DNA of 64,000 nt from Mytilus californianus. Taxonomy: Eukaryota; Mollusca; Bivalvia; Mytilida; Mytilidae. Location of the stretch: positions 139,921,635-139,985,634 of the forward strand of contig NW_026262668.1 of the NCBI RefSeq assembly GCF_021869535.1, given 5' to 3'. A program made the translations under genes and the position numbers. A model generated the notes under the pieces. That model made no database searches. It worked only from the letters and a program-made list of their open reading frames with translations, and was not told the DNA's origin. Below are positions 26,601 through 38,600 of the stretch, piece by piece (the first letter of the stretch is position 1; every line of letters starts with the position of its first letter).

Positions 26601-29600
26601 GTATTTCAGTATGAACTAACAAACCCCCTTAGCCATGTCTAACCCTCCAGATTCAAATGGTTCCTTGTTTATTGTTGTTTATACCCCTTAGCCATGGCTA
26701 ACCCTCCAGATTCAAATGGTTCCTTGTTTATAGTTGTTTACACCCCTTAGCCATGGCTAACCCTCCAGATTCAAATGGTTCCTTGTTTATAGTTGTTTAC
26801 ACCCCTTAGCCATGTCTTACCCTCCAGATTCAAATGGTTCCATGTTTATAGTTGTTTACACCCCTTAGCCATGGCTAACCCTCCAGATTCAAATGGTTCC
26901 TTGTTTATAGTTGTTTACACCCCTTAGCCATGGCTAACCCTCCAGATTCAAATGGTTCCATGTTTATAGTTGTTTACACCCCTTAGCCATGGCTAACCCT
27001 CCAGATTCAAATGGTTCCTTGTTTATAGTTGTTTATATCCTTGATCTTGGGCTTCAGTTGCAAATCCAGGATTTTAAAAAGGGGTAGGGTTTGGGGGCAC
27101 CCAGGAAATATTAGGAGTTGTTAATCATATACATATTATTTTTATAACAACAAACAAACAAAAATGAAAATTGAAATTTGACCTTTCTAGGCTTATTCCA
27201 CAAATTGAACTTAACATCATGGGGGTCATTGGAGAATTATATTTCCATGGTTCACAAAAATGACCGAAAGACAATGAAATTGTTTAAGGTTAATTTTGGT
27301 ATCATATTCTCAAATTTTGCTGGTTTTTGTATCTATGGTCTGATTTAAATTTTACAGTCTTGAAAGCTATTGTGTAAATGGCTGTGCAGAAAAATTAAAT
27401 TTTATTGTAGAATTATATGTGTTAATTTTCAGATGGCAGTTCTCCAGATGAGACCAGTCCTGATTCTCCGCCATCACAACAGTGGAGACAACATACATCT
27501 CCTGAAACTACCACTATATCATACTCATCCTCTAGTAAGCATAAATCATTAATATACAACGTGAAAAGATTGGGAGCAGTTATTGATCCTTGATAATCCT
27601 CACTATACTATCAGTAAGGCTACACACACTTCCAGATTTCTCATCTGTGTGAATTAACAGTTATTGATCCTTGATAATCCTCGGCTACACACACTTCCAG
27701 ATTTCTCATCTGTGTGGATTAATCATCCATATGGCTTCATCTGTTTATGGCAGATTTATCATATCAAACCATAGTCTCAGAAGTGTTCAACTTAAGCAAA
27801 TTTCAATCAATGATATAAAAACTGTTATTCAGAGAATTTTCACAATATGTTTTATTTTTTGTATTGAAAATTAGGTAATATGAATTCTGAAATTTTGTGT
27901 GTATTTATCATTACTTGGTCAAAGGATCAAGTAAGCTTTTCTCATCACTTGGTGTTCGTTGTTGGTTAGCTGTAACAAAAATCTTTTCCTCAGAAAGTAC
28001 TGGGCAAAATTAAACCTTACTTGGCCACAATCATTATTGGGGTATCTAGTTTAAAAGTTTTGGCCTGCCTTCCAAATTGGCCGACATTGCTAAAAATTGA
28101 ACTTAGGGTTAAAATGCAAGTTTTGTCTATTTTCTTGAAAACTGCTATGAATAGAGAAAATCTGACTGGTACAGAAATGGTCAGAATGAAATGATCTACC
28201 TTTTGTACATTTAAATCAATACTGTTTATTGCCCTAAAATGATAAAACTTTACCAATTTTGTTTATTTTTGCCAATTATCTTGAAAACTATAATAGATAG
28301 AAGAGAAACTTAAAATAGCTATTTTAATAATAATATATAGTTATGCCCCTTTATAAATGTAAAAATTGCTGAATTTTTCTTTTCTGTTCTATAACTTTAA
28401 TTTGCCTCAACCAAATGTTATAAAACTTATACACAATGCTTTTTACCATGAAACACAGATCCAGATCAAATTTGGGTGACATCACTTTTACAGTTATGTA
28501 GTTTTGTCCCTTTATAACTTTATATGCAAGCAGGCATCATCAGTGTCCCATTCACATTCTCCATTTATTGTAAACACATTCAAGAACAATTTATGGAATG
28601 CAACAGTTTAAAATTGAAATAATTTTAATGACTTGAAATGGTAAATTTCTCAGGAATTGCCAATGCTCCTTTCGATTTTGAAGAAAAAAAAATAAATTGA
28701 AAGTTTCATGCTAATTCTAAATTACGAGTGATTCCAGATCCATTTACTTGATTTGTTCTGTTTATCAAATGATAGGAAATCACCAGATTTGTAATTTTAT
28801 TACCGTTTAAAGTGTTTTAATATAACAGATAATAGTTGCACCCGTTTAATTTAGCATGAAATCATTTTGCAATTTACGATTAAGTGTCTAATCTGACGAA
28901 GACAATTTCATGCATGTGTATTACATGGTGAATAAAGCACATGTTTGACTCGTGGAAAATTAGTTTTTTCTACGTAATTTAATACAAAATTTAATTTTTA
29001 CATCAGAATTGACGATTTTCTTTGCTTAAAAGTAATTAGATAATGAAGAAAGTCGTCATGGAATTGAATTTCCTTATAATATTAGTTCTGAGCTTATGAT
29101 CACTGTCAGGTGTGAATTAAAAACACAGGTACAAGGTGATTAGTGCTCATTAGCCTGGTGCAGGACATGTGCGCTTTTTTACTTGTAACGCAAAAGGACA
29201 TTTGCGCTTTAAATATTTTGATACACCTGAATCAAATTGACCGGACATATGCACTTTTTATACGACCGCAAAAATTTGCGGTCGTATATTGGTATGACGT
29301 TGGTTTTCACACTCTAACTTTAGTTTAAGTGAATACATCTCTATGAAATTTTACCATAAGGTTCAATACCACAAAAGGAAGGTTGGGATTGATTTTGGGG
29401 GTTATGGTACCAACAGTTAAGGAATTAGGGGCCAAAAACTAGCCAAAAATAAGCATTTTTGTAACTTCCAGACATAACTGGTGTGCTAGTGTATGGATCT
29501 CTCTGACATTGTACCACAAGGTTCCATATCACAAAGGGAATGCTGGGATTGATTTTGGGGGTAATTGCCTCAAAATTTTAGGAAAAAGGGGCCAAACAAG

Positions 29601-32600
29601 GGGCAAAAAACAAGCATTTTTCTAGTTTCATGACAATAACTTGTGTGTAAGTCTATGGATCTTTATGAAATTGTACTACAAGGTTCCATATCACAAAGGG
29701 AAAGCTGGGTTTGAGTTTGGGGGTAATTGCCCTAAACGTTTAGGGATAAGGGGCCAAAAATAAGCATTTTTCTAGTTTCCAGACAATAACTTGTGTTCAA
29801 GTGTATGGATCTCTCTGAAATTGTACTGCAAGGTACCATACCACAGAGGGAAGGCTGGGATTGATTTTGGGGGGTAATTGCCTCAAAATTTTAGGAATTA
29901 GGGGCAAAAAAAGGGACAAAAAACAAGCATTTTTCTAGTTTCAGGACTATAACTTGTGTGTAAGTGTATGGATCTTTATGAAATTGTACTACAAGGTTCC
30001 ATATCACAACAGGGAAAGCTGGGTTTGAGTTTGGGGGTAATTGCCCTAAACATTTAGGAATTTGGGGCCAAAAAGGGGCCAAAAAACAAGCATTTTTCTA
30101 GTTTCCAGACAATAACTTGTGTTCAAGTGTATGGATCTCTCTGAAATTGTACTGCAAGGTACCATACCACAAAGGGAAGGCTGAGATTGAGTTTGGGGGT
30201 GATGAATCATAAGGGGGTTCAAAAAATTGGGGGGGGGGGGGGGGGGTTTCCCTTTTTTTCCTTTTTTTTTCTTTAAAATTTTCCATTTTAAATTGGTTAT
30301 TTCTGATTTATATATAAAAGCAAATAATAATGATATGGTTTGAAAAGGTAAATTCAAATCCTATTCAAACCATATGAAGTTCTTAGACCACATTCATTCT
30401 GTGTCAGAAACCTATGCTGTGTCAAATATTTAATCACAATCCAAATTCAGAGCTGTATCAAGCTTGAATGTTGTGTCCATACTTGCCCCAACTGTTCAGG
30501 GTTCGACCTCTGCGGTCGTATCAAGCTGCGCCCAGCTGAGCATTTTATTACATTATCAAAGTTTACCTATAATCTGAACCAAATTAACAAAGTCTCGGGA
30601 TGATATTGACACATTATTTTAAAGTTAGCCCGTACAGACCACAAAATCACAAAAATTTGGATCAGGTCAAACATAGATAAAATAAAATATTTATGGTGGC
30701 GCCACACATTCAAAATTTTTGCACTTATTTTTTAAGCAGCTTTTTACCATTAGTGGATTAAAAAAGGAAAATATATTCCTTTTATATTTATTGTATTGTC
30801 TGGAAAGTTCAAGCAACTCTTCCATCATAGTTTATTTAAGATTGTTGCAATTTGTGGGGACCGAAATTAAAATTTGAAACCACAAACGGTTCGTGTTGAA
30901 TTTTCATAAAGAGTAATAGCTGTTATAAGGAATTTACTTCTGTTTGCCCCCTTGAAGTGTTGTTGTATTCATCAGACAAATGCATGTTGGTGAAATCTTT
31001 AGAAATTAAATTACGAAGGTTATATGTAGATTCTTTTTATTTCACATTAAACTTTTAACCATGATAACTCAAATTTTATGTTTATAAAGCTCAAATGTGC
31101 TGTAGAAAAAAGCGCAAATGTCCTTTTTAAAAAAGAACAAATGTCAATTAAAAAAAGTGCAAATGTCCTATCAAAAAGTGCAAACGTCCGGCGCTGCATA
31201 AGCCAATATTTCCTGTGGGCTTTATTATGGCTATTGGGAGGGCCCTCAGGATTATCACACTATACTAGAGTGGTAGTTTACAAAGATTACAAAACAAAAA
31301 CAAGTGCAAAATAGCGATTAAGAAATCCGATATCAATGAAATGACCGAAATTGTTTCTGTAAAATAAAAGATTTGGCCCAAATCCCAATCTACAATTTTG
31401 GTCAATGACCTTTCAGTTTAGGTTATGACTGGCAAATATGACGGTTTCCGGAGCCTTAGTTGGAACCACTAATTTATAAAATTATGTAACTAATCAAAAC
31501 TACAATATAATTACATATAAAAAGATTTTTTCTTATGTGTATATTATTATCATTATAGAAATTGAATTTGTGTATGTTTCAGGCATTATGCCACCACCTT
31601 CAAGCAGTGGTATGACACTAACCAGTACTCCAATCAAAGATTCACAGTCTACAGTAATACTCAGGAAGAAGTCTGACTGTAAGTAAACTAACTGGTTATC
31701 CCAACAGATATTAAGCCTCTTCTATCTAGTAGTGCACAGCAATCCAAGATTACCTGTAAAAGTACAACTCAAAAACCAAAAGATTGAATGTTTTTCAATC
31801 CGACAAGTACCTCTCATTGTAACACAAGTCTTTAATTAGAGCTTTTTCTGACCTTTTCTCCTTATTTCCTATATTGGGCTATACAAGAAAACTGTTTCCC
31901 AAGTAATTCTTTAAGAAATATACAGTAATAAGTAAATGAAATGTTTTTTGAAGCAGTAACAAATTATTTACTGAAAGGGAACAATTTTATGTCCCTCTCT
32001 GTAACCCGCTGTAAACTTAAGTATTACTTTATTTGAAACAAAGATAAATTCTGCACAATTTTTTGAAAAGTGCCAATTTAACAAAGACTAATAGGGGAAA
32101 ATCAATGGTGGTATTACTCCTTGTAACACACATCTTCCAAGGATGTTTTGTGACATTGTTGATTGGAGACACTGGAAAAGATTTGGATTATGCATAGCCA
32201 TATCATAGCAAAACATTTTTTACTTTCCCTCAAACTAGAATGAAATATCTTTACTTTAAAAATGTACAGTCAAACCTGCCTTAATGGTCACCTCTTTTCA
32301 GCAGTCAACTGCCTCTAACGGTCACTTTCAGACTCACCCAAAAGTTTTCTCTATTTAATTTAACTCGTTTCAGCGGTCACCTAATTTTCGCACGAAATAG
32401 TCATTTCAACTTTTAACAACGGTCATTTTAATATTTTTACCTAACTAAAAAATCATGACAAAAAATATATGCGCTCAGTATCGAAGTCAAAATGAAAATT
32501 GGAACCCATTTGCAACTGAGATCAGGCAATGGGAGATGAATTTGTGAATTCCTTGTGTTACACACCTTTCCATTTTCATTAAAAATCTTATCAACGACTT

Positions 32601-35600
32601 ATTTCTCCACGAATATTAACATATTTGGAATGATTTCTTCAAATTTACAGCGCCGGATTCAGACATTTTTTATTTGACTGCTGCAAGAAAGATAACTCTA
32701 CCGATTGAAAACACTAAAACACTTTGGCCCGATCTCGGAATAACTGGAACCTCATTTCAAAGGTCACCTCTCTTGAGTGGTCACTTTTGATACTTCCAAA
32801 CAGTGACTGCTTAATACAGGTTTGACTGTATAGAAAAAACTCTTTTGTATTTTATTCAATGATTTTTTTATTACGCCCCTGCCGTAGCGGAGGGGGCATT
32901 AAGATTTACCCTTGTCAATCTGTACGTCCGTCCGTCCCTACGTCCTGAAATTGGTTTCCGTTCTCTAACTTTAGTTTGCCTCAACCAAATGTTATGACAC
33001 TTATACACAATGCTTATTACCACAAAACACAGATCAAATTTGAATTTTGGTGGCGTCACTTTTACCGTTCTAGAGTTATGCCCCTTTACAAATTGAAAGT
33101 TTCTGCTCTCTAACTAAAGTTTGCCTCAACCAAATGTTATGAAACTTATACACAATGCTTATTACCACAAAACTCAGATCAAGATGGATTTGGGTAGCAT
33201 CATTTTTACCGTTCTTGAGTTATATCCCTTTATAACATTGTATGCAAGCGGGGGCATTTTGTATATGATTTGAGTTTTTATTTCAGCATCTCCAGACGAT
33301 GAGGCGATCAAACTCCAAAGAAGGACATCCTACCTCATGGCTACTGCCAAAGACAGAGATACCAATAAATTATCACTGGACAAATCATTAACTCACAGTC
33401 ACTCAGACACTGATGTGCAGTAAGTACACCCTACCTCATGGCTACTGCCAAAGACAGAGATACCAATAAATTATCACTGGACAAATCATTAACTCACAGT
33501 CACTCAGACACTGTTGTGCAGTAAGTACACCCTACCTCATGGCTACTGCCAAAGACAGAGATACCAATAAACTATCACTGGACAAATCATTAACTCACAG
33601 TCACTCCGACACTGATGTGCAGTAAGTTCATTTGCCCCAAAGTTGATCATATTGTGCAAAAACAATTTTGTAATTTTTTGTTGTCGTATTTCTTGACTTA
33701 AAGGATTCATGGATGCAGCTAGATGCTGGAGCCTGCTTGGACAGTGGCTTCATTAACACATTAAGATATCTATTACTTCAGTCATGTCACATTACTGCCA
33801 ATGTACGGCCATTTTCATTACAGATTATTTGAATGCTTCCTTTTAATTTCAGGATGATTACACCTAAGAAGCCCCCCAGCATGACCAAACTGAAAGCATT
33901 CTTTGGTGAAAGGGTAAGTTTTTAAGATAATTCCTGAATTTTCTGTTTTGTCTTTAAATGATGGAAGAAATGAAAAAAAAATGTACATATTTGATTTTGT
34001 TTCCCTTAAAAAGAAACTTTAATTAAATGTAAGCAGTGTATATCAATAATAGTTGATAAGGTTCTTGATCATTACTTTAGTGTTGATTAAATTTTGAGTT
34101 AGAGATAAATAAATTGCTACTTTAGAGTAGATTAAGCAGAGATTAACATGAGTGTAGCGTAGATTCAAGCTTGATTTTGAGATCAATAGCATGATTGTTA
34201 CGATAGAGTAGATTCAATTTTGACTTCAAGATGAATTATATGGTTGTTTCTGTAGATTCAGTCCTGATTTTTTGAACAGTCAGAACCTTTATAAGAGCAA
34301 TATATAATTGTGTCATATTCTCTTAACCCATTTCTCTGACGTCAGTCTATTGTTCTTACAGTAGATTATTTTTCAAGAATCCACTGACCACTTCGTTAAC
34401 TTAAGATAACTTATTTTATAACTTTAAACTTACGATTTTTTATCCTTTCAAAAACGAGAGGCATATGAAGGGTTCGAACTCGCGCGTATTTTCTTCATTA
34501 TCAATAGAGTCTTCAGTCTATGCATGATACCACTATACCACGAGTGCTGACATAAATCAATATTTGAATAACACTCGTAAAGCACACAACTGTCAATACA
34601 TGTCAATAAACTGTATTTCTATCTCAGAGATAATTCGCTTTTGTTATCTAATAAAATATATACTATGTCTGGATTTGTTCATGTTCTTTTCAAATTTATG
34701 TAAATTGTTTTATGCGTTATTTTTTAAGGAAGATTATGTTCTACATTTGAACGTTCTTGAGTATAGTTATATAGCAGTATGGAAATATCTTAAAAAAGAG
34801 TTTATTCACGATGTCAGGTTTGAACATTGGTCGATTTTCAACATCGTTATAATGAACCGATGGGTCTTTATACGATTGTGGCTATTACACACTAGTTCTA
34901 AACACTAGAGAATCGAGGAATTGTATATATTAGTACAGTTCCTTGATAAAATAAACAACCATATGCCCATTACACATGTCACTTTTAACGTACAAGGACT
35001 TTTCCTTTTCATCATAGCAAATGCTTACTTAAGGTTTTAGTCTTATAATGATATCGAACTATCAATATTTTCTTCTTTGTTTGATTATAAATGGTCCAAA
35101 TATACATCACGTCAACATTGAACGTACTCTAATTTGAATAAAGTGTGATATATAAGCTACGACCGTAAAACTACTTCCTTGACTGTAAAACCAGAAACAA
35201 AATCATCGCCTTAAAATGAATATGAAGTATATAATACCTCTAAGATTAAAACAATATTTTTGTTGAGAAAAAAATTGTAATGAAAAATTTCAATTCGGGT
35301 ACAAGGTTTGAACTTGGCACTGCTAATATCACAGTTGTATCTTTTGATACCAACGACTAGACGATCACGGCTATGAACAGCTTGAATGTAATAGTAAAAA
35401 ATTGACATAATAATACATTGTACACCTGTAGCACGAGCAATTCTGCTGGAGATTTAGAATGCGTACCACAGAAAATACTAGTTTATTGACTGGTTTACGA
35501 TGGATGCCAAATGTAATAACGTTAAAATAATCTAAACTTAATGAAAGGGAAACAGACAGTTTAAACAAAATACATGTATAATTTTCAAAAAAGACCTTCA

Positions 35601-38600
35601 GCAATTATTTTATTTATTTCGGAAAGCATCATTTACTGGAGCATCATAAAATTGTAGTATAATGGCAACTACGGTAAATACATGTATTTGACTTAATACG
35701 GTTAAATTGCAGGCAATCCTTAATCAGCTGTAAAGAATCATAGATTGCTAAATACTATATATGTAAATTTGAAAGGTTTCTAAATTTTGGTAATTAGATT
35801 TTTTTAACTATTCAAAAAAAGATTAAAAAATTCTGTATATTTACATATGTCTTTTTGAATAAATCATAAATACCAAAATCTATATAATTTAAATACTTTG
35901 TAATGATAAAACATTAAATGAAATATAAATATATAAGTATTAAATCTGGTAATAAAAAGGGGAGCTAACAACCCATTTAAGTTATATCAAACTTATGTTA
36001 ACTTGAATATAGACGTGAACCGTGTGGATATAATCATTTCCAGCTATTATAAAATAAAAAAGACAAAATACGAAATCATTTTTATGAAATTCCGTTGATT
36101 CATTGTCAAAACATAAAACAGACAGTCTTTTTACTAGAAATGGGTTAAGCTAGAGAATTGATAAGAAGTAGTGGATTCGTAAACGATAATCAACTTGCGA
36201 CTAAAGTCGCTCGTTGATTATGGTTTACGAATCCACTACTTCTTATCAATTCTCTACTAGATAACTGTCAGTAAAAATATGGGTAACATATTCTATTACA
36301 GACTCCAAGGATATTAGAGGCAACAGAACGAAGACAAGATCCAGCAAGTCCAATTCAAGAAATATCCAAAATGGGATATCTACAATGTAAAACAGATATA
36401 GCTGATGGAAAGGTAAAAATAGCAATATCTTGTCAACACACACTAGAAGAAACATGATTAACACTGTTCCGTAGAAACACCAACTGTTTTGTCTAGATTA
36501 AACACAAAAGTGTAATACTATTATCTTATTTGGATAAAAATTCAATATTAGAATCACATTATTAGATGTTTTGGAATAAAAATTCACTAGTAGAAACAGA
36601 TGTATTTTGTTAGGTTTTATGAAGAAGAAAAAAAAACTTTACACTCAGGTTCAATTACACAAGACATTACAATAGTTAAATGTCAATATAACTGCAACCT
36701 AACAAAATACTGTAAATTCAGAAATTATTGCGAAAAATACGACAGTGTTATAATCGCAATAATTTAAACTCGCATTTTGAAATTTTTTATATGAATTAAG
36801 CAGGATTTTTCTCAATATCGCAAAAATTAAAATTGCATTTTAGTCTAAAATGACAAAATCGCAATAATAAATGCACGCAATAATTTCTGAATTTACAGTA
36901 TTTACACCTGAAAAAAAGATAAGATGTCTGCTTCTATCTGTATGAGATTGTTTAGTAGTATAATTTCTAAGTAAGATAAGATGTCTGCTTCTATCTGTAT
37001 GAGATTGTTTAGTAGTATAATTACTAAGTAAGATAAGATGTCTGCTTCTATCTGTATGAGATTGTTTAGTAGTATAAATATAATATCTAAGTGATATAAA
37101 AAGTCTATTTTGTATTACAGAGAAATAGTGATAGGTCCTGGAGACCTGTTTGGTTGTATACGGTCTGGTTACCAAGTCTATTTTGTATTACAGAGAAATA
37201 GTGATAGGTCCTGGAGACCTGTTTGGTTGTATACGGTCTGGTTACCAAGTCTATTTTGTATTACAGAGAAATAGTGATAGGTCCTGGAGACCTGTTTGGT
37301 TATATACTGTCTGGTTACTAAGTGTATTTTGTAATACAGAGAAATAGTGATAGGTCCTGGAGACCTGTTTGGTTATATACTGTCTGGTTACCAAGTCTAT
37401 TTTGTATTACAGAGAAATAGTGATAGGTCCTGGAGACCTGTTTGGTTATATACTGTCTGGTTACCAAGTCTATTTTGTATTACAGAGAAATAGTGATAGG
37501 TCCTGGAGACCTGTTTTGGTATACACTGTCTGGTTACTAAGTCTATTTTGTATTACAGAGAAATAGTGATAGGTCCTGGAGACCTGTCTTGGTTATACAC
37601 TGTCTGGTTACTAAGTCTATTTTGTATTACAGAGAAATAGTGATAGGTCCTGGAGACCTGTTTGGTTATATACCGTCTGGTTACTAAGTGTATTTTGTAT
37701 TACAGAGAAATAGTGATAGGTCCTGGAGACCTGTTTGGTTATATACCGTCTGGTTACTAAGTGTATTTTGTATTACAGAGAAATAGTGATAGGTCCTGGA
37801 GACCTGTTTGGTTATATACCGTCTGGTTACTAAGTGTATTTTGTATTACAGAGAAATAGTGATAGGTCCTGGAGACCTGTTTTGGTATATACTGTCTGGT
37901 TACTAAGTCTATTTTGTATTACAGAGAAATAGTGATAGGTCCTGGAGACCTGTTTGGTTATATACCGTCTGGTTACCAAGTCTATTTTGTATTACAGAGA
38001 AATAGTGATAGGTCCTGGAGACCTGTTTGGTTATATACTGTCTGGTTACCAAGTCTATTTTGTATTACAGAGAAATAGTGATAGGTCCTGGAGACCTGTC
38101 TTGGTTATATACCGTCTGGTTACTAAGTGTATTTTGTATTACAGAGAAATAGTGATAGGTCCTGGAGACCTGTCTTGGTTATATACTGTCTGGTTACTAA
38201 GTGTATTTTGTATTACAGAGAAATAGTGATAGGTCCTGGAGACCTGTTTTGGTATATACTGTCTGGTTACTAAGTCTATTTTGTATTACAGAGAAATAGT
38301 GATAGGTCCTGGAGACCTGTTTTGGTATATACTGTCTGGTTACTAAGTCTATTTTGTATTACAGAGAAATAGTGATAGGTCCTGGAGACCTGTCTTGGTT
38401 ATATACTGTCTGGTTACTAAGTGTATTTTGTATTACAGAGAAATAGTGATAGGTCCTGGAGACCTGTTTTGGTATATACTGTCTGGTTACTAAGTCTATT
38501 TTGTATTACAGAGAAATAGTGATAGGTCCTGGAGACCTGTTTTGGTATATACTGTCTGGTTACTAAGTCTATTTTGTATTACAGAGAAATAGTGATAGGT

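Larger units (their letters stand above)
34323..36148. mobile_element. piggyBac-like non-autonomous element, 1.8 kb, TTAA-flanked
   Basis: TTAA (34323-34326) followed by CCCATTTCT, and AGAAATGGG followed by TTAA (36145-36148). TTAA target duplication with CCC...GGG termini is the piggyBac signature. The body is AT-rich with no open frame over 114 codons and no recognisable DDD transposase, so it is a non-autonomous or degraded copy. Two tRNA-like segments lie inside. Confidence 0.75.

Noticed and set aside
34564..34908. 114-codon open frame inside the piggyBac-like element
   Set aside because: AT-rich translation without transposase motifs or splice support.
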